This document shows positions 39,818 through 50,363 of a stretch of 64,000 bases of DNA, piece after piece. Origin of the DNA: Sphingobium lactosutens (GTDB lineage: Bacteria; Pseudomonadota; Alphaproteobacteria; Sphingomonadales; Sphingomonadaceae); contig NZ_QJQX01000035.1 of NCBI RefSeq assembly GCF_013393185.1, positions 62,001 through 126,000 on the forward strand, read 5' to 3'. Below the pieces are notes generated by a model, which saw only the letters and a program-made list of their open reading frames with translations, had not been told where the DNA came from and made no database searches. Each line of letters begins with the position of its first letter. Position 1 is the stretch's first letter. The translations under genes were made by a program, and so were the position numbers.

Positions 39818-40792
39818 TCAGCTTTCCCGAAACGCGGCTGCGGCCCCGAACAGGCCGATTTCATCATGGATGGCGCAGCGTATCGGCACGGTCGCCATCA
39901 GGCTTTCGAAGCGGCCCTTGGCCTTGAATCGGCTGTGGAATCCGCTCTGCGACAGGAAGTCGCGCATCCGCTGGGTCAGGCCGCCGGCCAGCACGACGCT
40001 GTGCGGGCCATGCGCCAGCGCCAGGTCGCCTGCCACCGACCCGTAGCTCAGGCAAAAACGCTCCAGCGCCCGACGGGCGAAATCGTCGCTGTCCTCCAGC
40101 GCCGCCTGCCACAGTTCCGGATCTTCCATCAGGACGACGCGGTCATGGCCGATCGTCGCCATTGCCTTGTAGATATTGTTGAGGCCGGGGCCGGACACGA
40201 TCCGTTCGGTGGATACGCGCAGGAACTTGTCGCGCAGATAGGCGAGGATCTTTTCCTCCAGCGGATCGAGCGGCGCGAAGTCCAGATGGCCGCCCTCGGT
40301 CGCGATGACATGGGGGTGGCCATTGTCATAGGCGATCATCGCGACGCCAAGGCCCGTGCCCGGGCCAAGCACCGTCACGCCGCCGTCGCGGGGGAAGGGG
40401 CGGTCCTCGCCGAACAGCAGCGGCAGGTTCTCTTGCGGCAGGCGCGACACGGCGTGGGCTACCGCCTCGAAATCATTGACCAGCCGCACGGCGCGCACGC
40501 CCAGATCCTCCGCCAGCGTATCGGCGCGGATCATCCAGTTGCTGTTGGTCAGCTTGATGATCTCCCGCCCGATCGCGGTGGCGAAGGCGATCGAGACGGC
40601 GTCGGGCAGGGGGCCATTCCCGTCCTTCTGCTCATCCTCTGAAAAGGCAGCCCAGCAGGCCTGAAGGCTGGGATAGTCGGCCACCTTGTACTTGCGCACG
40701 GCGCCGAGCGTCGGCACGCCACGCTCGTCCAGCGAAGCACGTGCAAAGCGGGCATTGGTCCCGCCAATGTCGGCGGCGATGATGTCGGTCAT
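39818..40792 (-). CDS. glk: Glucokinase
   Basis: 324 residues of the ROK-unrelated glk family (PF02685 type): ADIGGTNARFARA phosphate-1 loop at the N-terminus, LVNDFEAVAHAV in the sugar site and VLGPGTGLGVAMIA. It phosphorylates glucose in the cytoplasm. The start at 40792 (MTDIIAADIGGT) is preferred; a further ATG ten codons upstream is possible but adds a non-conserved extension. A REPIN-like repeat separates it from edd, and eda follows after 79 bp. Confidence 0.96.
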   Translation of the reverse strand: MTDIIAADIGGTNARFARASLDERGVPTLGAVRKYKVADYPSLQACWAAFSEDEQKDGNGPLPDAVSIAFATAIGREIIKLTNSNWMIRADTLAEDLGVRAVRLVNDFEAVAHAVSRLPQENLPLLFGEDRPFPRDGGVTVLGPGTGLGVAMIAYDNGHPHVIATEGGHLDFAPLDPLEEKILAYLRDKFLRVSTERIVSGPGLNNIYKAMATIGHDRVVLMEDPELWQAALEDSDDFARRALERFCLSYGSVAGDLALAHGPHSVVLAGGLTQRMRDFLSQSGFHSRFKAKGRFESLMATVPIRCAIHDEIGLFGAAAAFRES

Positions 40793-40817
40793 CAGGGCAT
40801 CCAATTCTTTTCTGACC

Positions 40818-40896
40818 GTCATCCCAGCGAAGGCTGGGATCTCATGAGGCTGGGCCGTGCCCTTTCGCCAGAGATGCCAGCCTTCGCTGGCATGAC
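40818..40896. repeat. REPIN-like paired palindromic repeat between edd and glk
   Basis: Two 26-nt arms face each other across 27 bp: the left arm (40818-40843) begins GTCATCCCAGCGAAGG, the right arm (40871-40896) begins GAGATGCCAGCCTTCG. Each arm is itself a hairpin (CCCAGC/GCTGGG and GCCAGC/GCTGGC), and the arms differ at both partners of one stem pair, so each fold is preserved. Confidence 0.88.
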
Positions 40897-40905
40897 GGGT
40901 GGAAA

Positions 40906-42739
<1,834 letters not shown>

Positions 42740-42747
<8 letters not shown>

Positions 42748-44215
42748 GCCAGCTGGCTCCGTCACGTTCGATAAGGGCAATGGCCGAAGACGGACCCCAG
42801 TTCCCCGAAGAATAGGCGGCGGGCTTCACATTGGCCTCTTTCCACCCGTCGATGATCGAATCGATCCATGTCCACTGCGCCTCCACCTCGTCGCGGCGCA
42901 CGAACAGGGTCGCGTTACCGGCGAGAAGGTCCAGGATCAGTCGTTCATAGGCGATACGGCGGCGCTGGCCGGCAAAGGCGGCGGTCAGCGACACGTCCAA
43001 CGTCACCTCCTCCAGCCGCACCTGCTGTTCCAGTCCAGGCCTTTTGCTCATGATCTGGAGGCGGATATATTCCTCCGGTTGCAGGCGGATGACCAGCGTG
43101 TTCGGCTCCAGTCCCGTCCCCCCACCGGCATTCTGTCCGTCACGGCCGAAGATGCTGTGGCGCACCGGCTTGAACTGGATCACGATCTCGGACTGGCGGG
43201 CGGGCATCCGCTTGCCGGTGCGCAGGTAGAAGGGCACGCCCTGCCAGCGCCAATTGTCGACATAGGCCTTCAGCGCGACGAAGGTTTCGGTGTCGGACGG
43301 CTTGCCCAGTTCATCGGCATAGCCGGTCACGATCTGTCCCTGCACCGCGCCCGGCGTATATTGGCCGCGCACGCTGTGGGTCTTGACCGTCTCGTCGGTC
43401 ATCGGGCGGAGCGACCGCAGCGCCTTCACCTTCTCGTCGCGCACGGAGGTCGGGTCCATGCGGGCGGGTGGCTCCATGGCGATGATCGACAGGATCTGGA
43501 GCATGTGATTCTGCACCATGTCACGCAGCGCACCGACACCGTCATAATAGGAGACGCGGCCTTCCAGGCCGACCGTCTCACCGACGGTGATCTGCACATG
43601 GTCGATCGCCGTGGCGTTCCACAGCGGTTCGAACATGACATTGCCGAATCGCAGGGCGAGCAGATTCTGGACCGTTTCCTTGCCCAGATAATGATCGACG
43701 CGGAAAATCTGGTCTTCGGCGAACAGGGCGCCGATGCCGTCATTGACCTGCCGGGACGAAGCGAGATCCTTGCCGATCGGCTTTTCCATCGCGATCCGCG
43801 TCCTGGGCGTGATCAGGCCTGCATCGGCCAGCCCCTGCGCGGTCGGCGCGAACAGGGATGGCGGCGTCGACAGATAGACCGACAGGCCGCGCTCCAGCCT
43901 GCCATCGACCCGTTCGGCCAGCGCGGCGAACTGCGCGGCGTTACCGGCCTCGACCGGCTGATACTGGATCATGGTACGGAATCGCTCCGCCACCTCCGCC
44001 TCATAGCGGTCGGCGGGCAGGAACTGCTGCAAGGCAGCGCAGACATCGCCCCGGAAATCCTCGTCGGACATGTCCGACCGGCCGGAAGCAATGATCAGGA
44101 AGTCGTCGGGCAACAGCCCGTCGGACAGGAGATTGTAGAGCGACGGAAAAATCATGCGGCGGGCAAGGTCGCCCGTGGCGCCGAATAACAGAAACGTGGC
44201 AGACGGCTCGGTCAA
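42740..44215 (-). CDS. zwf: Glucose-6-phosphate 1-dehydrogenase
   Basis: 491 residues. The N-terminal [19 protein letters not shown] is the coenzyme site; [22 protein letters not shown] contains the substrate and catalytic His region. It starts at a TTG with AAGGA seven bases before it. It is the first gene of zwf-edd-glk-eda and supplies 6-phosphogluconolactone and NADPH/NADH. No lactonase gene (pgl) is in the window, so it must be elsewhere. Confidence 0.97.
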
Positions 44216-44380
44216 AGGAAGATCCTTCTCCGTTTTTGAAGTTGTCTATGTCTGCACGATGCGGCCCTTATAGCGAGCGCGGATCGTTACGCAAGAAGGC
44301 TATCGAGCATGCTGGTCTGCCGCAACATAATGCTCCGGCGATCCTGTCGATCCTTCGAACCTTCGCCTTTCTCCTGGCGC

Positions 44381-44643
44381 TTGCCGCTAGGGCTGGGCTG
44401 GTGGTGGGCGGATTCGGTTGCGGCCGCACTCATCTCGATCGACATCATCAACGATGGAATAAAGGCGCTACGGTCTTCCACGGAGGAACTGGTCGATGGT
44501 TCGCCGAGGTGCATGGCCATGTCGGGCCGCGCGAGCCGGTCGACGCCAATGCGCACTGGCCCGCCGAGGAAGAGCGGCTATGGCGATTGGCGCAGGTCAG
44601 CTTCATCCCGCCACGCCTGGACCCGGATCAGGTCGACGGCTGA
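44381..44643 (+). pseudogene. Decayed cation diffusion facilitator (CDF) gene fragment
   Basis: In one frame (44381-44509) the sequence reads LPLGLGWWWADSVAAALISI, then DIINDGIKALRSSTEELVDG: a CDF transmembrane-helix region (the pattern GWWWADPxAAL...) and the start of the cytoplasmic domain. The remainder (to the stop at 44643) continues in another frame with HWPAEEERLWRLAQVSFIPP, resembling the end of such a protein. The N-terminal helices are missing, so the gene is truncated, frameshifted and presumably dead. It abuts the MerC-domain gene, another metal-linked gene. Homology is inferred from motif shape only. Confidence 0.5.
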
Positions 44644-45056
44644 TGTCCTGCCCTGCTGCGTCGCCAGTTGAGGATATTGGCCAGCGCCAGCAGCGTACTT
44701 CCCGCAACCGTCCAAGCCACCTCGTTCAACGCGCCCTCCACCAGCAAAGCGCCGACGCTCATCAGGATAAGGCCCGAAAGGCCCAGCCACAGTGGGCGCC
44801 GCCATCCATGGACGCGCCATCCCTGGAGCAGCGCGAACAGGCTGGTCGGCGCGGCCAGCGCCAGCATAATGCCATGAAAGGATTCGCCGGGATCGATCCG
44901 GCTTGCAAAAGCGGGGAGCAGGGCGAAGAGCAGGGGCAGGCCAAGGCAGTGCAGGGTGCAGAGCGAGGAGGCGCAAAGCGCAAAACCATCCAGCCATTGG
45001 TTTGCCGACTTTTGCCCGCTTGCCGCTGGCTGATCTTCGTCAAAGGAAATCATCAT
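44628..45056 (-). CDS. MerC-domain membrane protein
   Basis: 142 residues with four hydrophobic segments. The first has the MerC pattern WLDGFALCASSLCTLHCLGLPL (in part), with Cys28, Cys33 and Cys37 placed for metal binding. MerC proteins carry mercuric ions across the inner membrane, but chromosomal members are often found next to Zur and may handle zinc. I begin at 45056 (MMISFDEDQP); an ATG at 45086 would add a stretch covering a Zur-like site. A TTGACA (minus strand, 45119-45114) lies upstream. It overlaps the decayed CDF gene by its tail. Confidence 0.82.
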   Translation of the reverse strand: MMISFDEDQPAASGQKSANQWLDGFALCASSLCTLHCLGLPLLFALLPAFASRIDPGESFHGIMLALAAPTSLFALLQGWRVHGWRRPLWLGLSGLILMSVGALLVEGALNEVAWTVAGSTLLALANILNWRRSRAGHQPST

Positions 45057-45062
45057 CGATCC

Positions 45063-45083
45063 AAAATGATATAATGTTACATT
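45063..45083 (-). promoter_or_regulatory. Zur-box-like operator before the MerC-domain gene
   Basis: AAAATGATATAATGTTACATT on the + strand (45063-45083) resembles the Zur consensus built from GTTAT half-sites around a central AT pair (AATGTTATAATATAACATT type), with mismatches in both halves. It ends seven bases before the chosen start codon and lies where transcription would begin from the TTGACA upstream. Confidence 0.35.
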
Positions 45084-45249
45084 CATGACGCAAATGGGTT
45101 TCGATGCGCGGGCTGTCAACCGGGCCGTCATGGCTTTCGTCCACCGATCCGATTTTCGGCTGGACGCCTGCGATGGATTTTGCCATTTGGCGGCTCCAGG
45201 CCGGTGGACGGGATTCATTTCTCCCATCCGTGGCCCCATTGTGTTTCGT

Positions 45250-45334
45250 GCGGGTGTGGTGAAATTGGTAGACGCGCCGGACTCAAAATCCGGTTCCGCA
45301 AGGAGTGTCGGTTCGAGCCCGACCACCCGCACCA
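45250..45334 (+). tRNA. tRNA-Leu (CAA)
   Basis: An 85-nt class II tRNA: acceptor GCGGGTG/CACCCGC, D arm GTGAAATTGGTAGAC, anticodon stem CCGGA/TCCGG with loop CTCAAAA reading CAA, an extended variable arm, T arm TCGGTTCGAGCCCGA and an encoded ACCA end. Confidence 0.96.
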
Positions 45335-45363
45335 TCATAGTGACGCGACAATGCAGGTCGCCG

Positions 45364-45389
45364 TTTCCCGCCGGTAAAGCCGGGATGAC
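45364..45389 (-). repeat. Single REP arm near tRNA-Leu
   Basis: A 26-nt arm that on the minus strand starts GTCATCCCGG and contains CCGG-CTTTA-CCGG as its core. It shares the GTCATCCC head with the other arms in this window but has a different stem. The rest of 45390-45514 holds only the TolC-like gene's leader. Confidence 0.5.
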
Positions 45390-45514
45390 ATGCCCGATTT
45401 GAATGACCATTGGCTTCGGCTTGTCCGCGAACCACGTTGCGCGCCATTCTGACATCAGGCATATAGATGGCGGGCCGCGCTCGCACATGATGTCTCTTCC
45501 GACAAGGAACGACC

Positions 45515-47026
45515 ATGTGGGGGAGGGAATTTGCGTGGTGTTGGGGTGTCAGGCTTTTGTCGAAGGAAACACGGCCTTGGGGAAGGCTGGCCATAGGTGC
45601 TGGATGGATGCCGGCGATAGGTGCCATGGCAGCTGTCCTGACGTGGTCTGGATCTGGTCTCGCTGCGGAGGCTCAACCAAATCTGTTACTTCCGCCTAAT
45701 CCCGAGCCTTTTTCCAATCCTGTCCGCTCCGATCCGCTGCTGGATCTTGCAAGGCAGGTCGGGCCCGTCGCGCCCTTCCGCGAAGAAGTGCAGGCTGCCG
45801 TTCAGACCAATGCCCTGCTCGACGAAGCGCGCGCGGGCGAGCGTGAGGCGGAGGCCGCGCGCGTGCAGGCCCGATCGGCCCTGTTCCCCAGCGTCGACCT
45901 GACAGTGGATGCGAATCGCTCCTTCGCTCGCAATTTCGCCAATGATCCCGGCAATATCATCGAACGATCCCGGCCGGCGGGACGAACCGACGCTTCGGCA
46001 TCCGTCCGCCAGCGACTGCTGGATTTCGGTGCGACCTCCAGCCGTATCAATGCTGGTAATGCGCGGGTCGAGGCGGCCCGGACGGCGACGCTGGGCTATG
46101 GCACGGACGTAGCGCTCCGGCTCGTGACCGCCTGGTATTCCATCCTCGCGCAGCGGCTGATGGAGCAGGCGGCGATCGAATATGCCCAGCGCCAGACGCA
46201 ATTGCGTGCTGCGGTCGAACGGCGCATCACGCAGGGCTTTTCCGCCAGGGGCGACTTGCCCCGGATCGACAGCTCGATCGCGACTATCCAGACCCGCCTC
46301 GCCAACTTCCGCCGCGACCGCGCCAGTGCGGAGGCGCAATATCGCGCGATCGCCGGGCATGATGTGCCCGACAATCTGATGCGCGTGCCTTTGCCCTCTG
46401 TCGACGCCTTGGATCATGAGACGCTGGAGGCACTGGTCCTGCGTTCACCGGCTGTCGAAAAGGCCGATGCCGAAGCACGCGCCGCCCGGCAGGAATCCCG
46501 TGCCGTCCGGGCGGAACGCCTGCCGACCATTGCTGCGGGCGTTGATGCCGGGCGCTATGGCGTGTTCGAAAATAGCGGCGACTATGATGTGCGCGGCCGC
46601 CTGATCCTGCGCGCGCAGATCGGGGCAGGTATCAACGCCAGGGCGGATCAGGCGACGGCACGTGCCGACGGTGCGGATGCCTATGCTTCGCGGATACGGC
46701 GCGAGGCGTTACGCGACGCGGAAATGGCCTGGTCGGACGTGAAGGGGCTGGACGAACAATTTACCGCTGCGGAGGCCGCCTATCTGGCCAGCCGCACCAA
46801 TCGCGACGTCTACGCTACCAGGTTCGCGACGTCGGGTGGCACCCTGTTCGACCTGATCAATTCCGAAGATAATTATTTCTATTCCATCGCGACCTATGTC
46901 CAGACGCTGGCGGAACGCGACCTGTCGCGCTTCATCCTGCTGGCCAGGGCCGGACGGTTGCTGGACGATCTGTCGATTCGGGTGGACCCGGCCGACGGGC
47001 GCAATGACGGGAACCCCATGCCATGA
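45515..47026 (+). CDS. TolC-family outer-membrane channel of a type I secretion system
   Basis: 503 residues with a long N-terminal signal region (to about residue 51, LAAEAQ). The mature part has the helical TolC repeats: DPLLDLARQVGPVAPFREEVQAA, RQRLLDFGATSSRINAGNARVEAA, and a second repeat from about residue 300. SD-like AAGGA lies six bases before the ATG at 45515; an ATG 31 codons downstream is an alternative. It overlaps the ABC gene by 4 bp. It provides the outer-membrane exit duct for the RTX substrate encoded downstream. Confidence 0.92.
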   Translation: MWGREFAWCWGVRLLSKETRPWGRLAIGAGWMPAIGAMAAVLTWSGSGLAAEAQPNLLLPPNPEPFSNPVRSDPLLDLARQVGPVAPFREEVQAAVQTNALLDEARAGEREAEAARVQARSALFPSVDLTVDANRSFARNFANDPGNIIERSRPAGRTDASASVRQRLLDFGATSSRINAGNARVEAARTATLGYGTDVALRLVTAWYSILAQRLMEQAAIEYAQRQTQLRAAVERRITQGFSARGDLPRIDSSIATIQTRLANFRRDRASAEAQYRAIAGHDVPDNLMRVPLPSVDALDHETLEALVLRSPAVEKADAEARAARQESRAVRAERLPTIAAGVDAGRYGVFENSGDYDVRGRLILRAQIGAGINARADQATARADGADAYASRIRREALRDAEMAWSDVKGLDEQFTAAEAAYLASRTNRDVYATRFATSGGTLFDLINSEDNYFYSIATYVQTLAERDLSRFILLARAGRLLDDLSIRVDPADGRNDGNPMP

Positions 47027-48750
47027 CCGAAGAACCGTTGCTCGCCACCACCAAGGCCCGCTTCGCCCCCTGGCTGATCGAACCGATGCTCCGCAACAGG
47101 GCGATCTACCTGAAGGTCGCGATCGCGGCGGCGCTGATCAATATCTTCGGCCTCGTCTCCTCGCTCTTCACCATGACCGTCTATGACCGCATCGTGCCCA
47201 ATGACGGGTCATCCTCGCTGATCGGCCTCAGCATCGGTCTGGTCTTCGTCATCATCTTCGATTTCGTGCTACGGTTGCTGCGCGTCTATTTCGTCGACAT
47301 CGCCGGCGCCAATATCGACCATGATGTCGGTGAAACCCTGTTTGCGCGCCTGCTGGCGCTGCGACTGGACAAGAGGCGCGGATCGACCGGCACGCTGACC
47401 GGCCTGATGCGCGAACTGGAAACGCTGCGCGATTTCTTCGCGTCTGTCACGCTCACTGCGATCATCGACGTGCCCTTCATCATCGTCACCCTGTCGGTGA
47501 TCGCGCTGCTGGGCGGTGTGCTCGTTCTGCTGCCGTTGGCGATGGTCCCGCTGGTGATTGGCGCAGGGCTGCTCGCCACGCCGGCGCTAGACCGGCTTTC
47601 CGCGCGCAGCCTGGGGGACGGCCTCACCAAACAATCGGTGCTGGTGGAGGCGATCGGCAGCCTGGAGACGGTGAAGGCGATCGGCGCCGGACCGATGCTG
47701 ACCCGCCGCTGGCAGGCCGCGCTCATCAGCCATTCGGAAAGCTCGCTGGGCCAGCGCCTCGCCGCCGCCATACCGATGACCGTCGCCAGCAGCGCATCGA
47801 CCATCGCCTATTGCGGTATCGTCATCGCCGGCGTCAGCCAGTTGCGCAATCATGAGATCACCACCGGCGCGCTGCTTGCCTGCTCGATCCTGTGCGGCCG
47901 TGCGCTCGCCCCGCTGGCGCAGATCGCGACCCTGCTTTCCCGCCTGTCGGCCACGCGCGTGGCCTATCGTCAGATCAACGCGCTGATGGAGACCCCGACC
48001 GAGGGGCCGCAGGGCGATGCGTTGCATCCGGCCCGACTGGAGGGCGGGATAGAATTGCGCAATGTTTCCTTCCGTTATCCCGGCGCGCCCGAAAAAGCGC
48101 TGGAAGGGGTCAGTCTCGCCATCAAGCCGGGCGAGCGGGTCGGCTTTCTGGGCCGGGTCGGATCGGGTAAGTCGACCCTGGCGCGGCTGGTCCTCGGTCT
48201 CTATGAGCCCGAGGAAGGCGTGGTGCTGATCGATGGCGTCGATGTGCGCCAATATGACCCGATCGAATTGCGCAAGCTGATAGGCGCGGGGATGCAGGAC
48301 AATGTGCTGATCGCGGGATCGGTGCGTCAGAATATCTGCCTCGACCGCGCCGGCGTCGAGCAGGAGGAGATGATCCGCGCGGCCGAGATCAGCGGCACCC
48401 ATCGCTTCATGGGGCAGATCGCCAACGGCTATGATCTGCGCCTCGCCGATCGCGGCGACGGCCTGTCGGGCGGTCAGCGCCAGTCGATCGCCATCGCCCG
48501 CGCCATTGCGGGGCGTCCGCCGATCCTGATCTTCGACGAGCCTAGCAGTTCGATGGACGCGCAGACCGAAACCGATCTCATTGCCCGGCTCCAGCCCGAA
48601 GTGAAGGGGCGCACCCTGTTGCTCATCACGCATCGGACCTCGCTGCTCACCATGGTCGACCGCATCGTCGTGCTCGATCGGGGCAAGATCGTCGCCGACG
48701 GCCCGCGCGATGCGGTGTTGCAGCGTCTTACCCGGGGGAAAGCGGCATGA
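47023..48750 (+). CDS. Type I secretion ABC transporter (PrtD/LapB-like)
   Basis: 575 residues. The membrane domain starts near residue 25 and carries five or six helices; there is no C39 peptidase and no C39-like domain in front, so it belongs to the protease/LapB-type exporters. The nucleotide-binding domain has Walker A GRVGSGKST (Lys383), the signature LSGGQ (481-485) and ILIFDEPSSSMD. It starts with a 4-bp ATGA overlap and ends in the same way with the fusion-protein gene. Confidence 0.96.
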   Translation: MTEEPLLATTKARFAPWLIEPMLRNRAIYLKVAIAAALINIFGLVSSLFTMTVYDRIVPNDGSSSLIGLSIGLVFVIIFDFVLRLLRVYFVDIAGANIDHDVGETLFARLLALRLDKRRGSTGTLTGLMRELETLRDFFASVTLTAIIDVPFIIVTLSVIALLGGVLVLLPLAMVPLVIGAGLLATPALDRLSARSLGDGLTKQSVLVEAIGSLETVKAIGAGPMLTRRWQAALISHSESSLGQRLAAAIPMTVASSASTIAYCGIVIAGVSQLRNHEITTGALLACSILCGRALAPLAQIATLLSRLSATRVAYRQINALMETPTEGPQGDALHPARLEGGIELRNVSFRYPGAPEKALEGVSLAIKPGERVGFLGRVGSGKSTLARLVLGLYEPEEGVVLIDGVDVRQYDPIELRKLIGAGMQDNVLIAGSVRQNICLDRAGVEQEEMIRAAEISGTHRFMGQIANGYDLRLADRGDGLSGGQRQSIAIARAIAGRPPILIFDEPSSSMDAQTETDLIARLQPEVKGRTLLLITHRTSLLTMVDRIVVLDRGKIVADGPRDAVLQRLTRGKAA

Positions 48751-50048
48751 GCGCCGAACTGCCGTTTCTGCCCGAGACGACGATCAAGCCGCGCGTGCCG
48801 GCCAATATCATCCTCTGGATCATCGCCGCATTCTTCCTGATCTTCCTGGTCTGGGCCTGGCTGACCGAGATTGACCGGACCGTCCGTGCCGTCGGCAAGG
48901 TCATCCCCAGTTCGCAACTCCAGGTCATTTCCAATCTGGAGGGCGGGGTGGTCGAGTCGATCCTGGTCCGCACCGGGCAGGAGGTGAAGCGCAATGCGCC
49001 TCTGGTCCGCCTCAGTCCGGTCCAACCCGGCGCCGAACTGGAAAGCAACCGCGCCGGTAGCGATGCGCTTCAGTTCAAGATCGCCCGGCTGGAGGCGGAG
49101 ATCGCTGGCCGCACGCCCATTTTCACGCAGGCGCGCAATCCCCTGATGGCCAGCCAGATTGCGGTGGAGCAGAGCCTTTACCGATCGCGCATGGCCGAAC
49201 TGGCGAGCATCAACAATGTCGCTGCGGCTCGCGTTGCCCAGGCCCAGCGCGCCATCGCAGAGGCAAGTGCGGCCGAAGACGCGCGCATTTCGGCCCGCGA
49301 AACCGCACGCGCCGACCTCGACCTCATCCGACCATTGGTGCAGGAGGGGATCGAGCCGCGTCGATCGCTCCTCCAGGCACAGAACAGCTTCGCCGTGTCG
49401 AGCAGTGAGGCGGCGGGCGCTGCGGCGGCGCTTGGTCGGGCACGTTCGGTACTCGCAGAATCGCAGGCCAGCGCGCAGCAGCAGAAGCGCGACTGGCTGG
49501 CGCGCGCCGCCGATGACCTGACCGCCGCGCGCGCCGACATGTCGGTGCGTCAGGCGACGATGCCCGCCTATGAATATAAGCTCACCCGAACCGTGGTGCG
49601 TGCGCCGGTCGATGGGCGCATCAACCGCGTATTCGTGACGACCGTGGGCGGCAGTGTGCGTCCCGGTGATCCGCTGCTCGAAATGGTGCCCGGTCGCGAC
49701 AGCCTGTTGATCGAAGCGGCCGTCGCCGCCAAGGACATCGCCTCGGTCAAGCTGGGGCAGAAGGCGAAGGTGCAGATCTCCGCCTATGACAGTGCAATCT
49801 ATGGTTCGATGGAAGGCAATGTCGTAGCCATCTCACCCGACGCAGTCGTGAACGAGCGTACCGGCGACAGTCATTATCTCGTCCGGGTACGCACGAAGGC
49901 CGATGCCATCACGGACGATTCGGGACGACGATTGGCGATCGGTCCCGGCATGGGCGCCGATGTCAGCCTGCTAGGCGATAAGCGGTCGATCCTCGCCTAT
50001 ATCCTGACGCCCTTGACTCGCCTGAGCGAGACGGCGTTCCGGGAATAG
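48747..50048 (+). CDS. HlyD-family membrane fusion protein of a type I secretion system
   Basis: 433 residues: a single membrane helix near residues 23-44 (NIILWIIAAFFLIFLVWAW), a lipoyl-like half (RAVGKVIPSSQLQVISNLEGGVVESI), a long coiled coil (about 110-280) and the second beta half (TVVRAPVDGRINRVFVTTVGG). It bridges the ABC transporter and the TolC-like channel across the periplasm. It is the third gene of a tightly overlapping operon; the substrate gene begins 315 bp downstream. Confidence 0.95.
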   Translation: MSAELPFLPETTIKPRVPANIILWIIAAFFLIFLVWAWLTEIDRTVRAVGKVIPSSQLQVISNLEGGVVESILVRTGQEVKRNAPLVRLSPVQPGAELESNRAGSDALQFKIARLEAEIAGRTPIFTQARNPLMASQIAVEQSLYRSRMAELASINNVAAARVAQAQRAIAEASAAEDARISARETARADLDLIRPLVQEGIEPRRSLLQAQNSFAVSSSEAAGAAAALGRARSVLAESQASAQQQKRDWLARAADDLTAARADMSVRQATMPAYEYKLTRTVVRAPVDGRINRVFVTTVGGSVRPGDPLLEMVPGRDSLLIEAAVAAKDIASVKLGQKAKVQISAYDSAIYGSMEGNVVAISPDAVVNERTGDSHYLVRVRTKADAITDDSGRRLAIGPGMGADVSLLGDKRSILAYILTPLTRLSETAFRE

Positions 50049-50363
50049 ATGCCCGGCAGGATCATAGTTTTCGTCATGTCGATGGCGAATATTGCCTCTG
50101 GCTCTGTCGAATCGTTAGGGGAGGCAATCATATATTCCGAGTATATGGTGAGTGATCCATGAACTGATCGAATATAAACTGGTTTATAATTTTAATTTAA
50201 ACGAACGTTTTCAAATATATGGCGACATAGAATTTTCTGCGATATTGAAAATATTGCCGCATGTGGCGCTTGGCAGCCTGATGAAATGATGCCATTACAT
50301 CGCCCATAGCGGTCGCCAAAGGCACAATGAACGTGTCATCCCAAGCTTAAAGCAGGAGGATGT
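50049..50363 (+). promoter_or_regulatory. AT-rich leader region of the RTX protease gene
   Basis: 315 bp without a supportable gene. The middle (50170-50225) is strikingly AT-rich and contains TATAAT at 50185-50190. I see no good -35 element. The region probably holds the separate promoter of the RTX gene, and the gene's ribosome site AGGAGG is at its right end. Confidence 0.45.

Noticed and set aside
44287-44556. Minus-strand 89-codon frame in the gap between zwf and the MerC-domain gene
   Set aside because: Low-complexity translation and no ribosome site; the plus strand carries CDF-like motifs that explain the coding-like composition.
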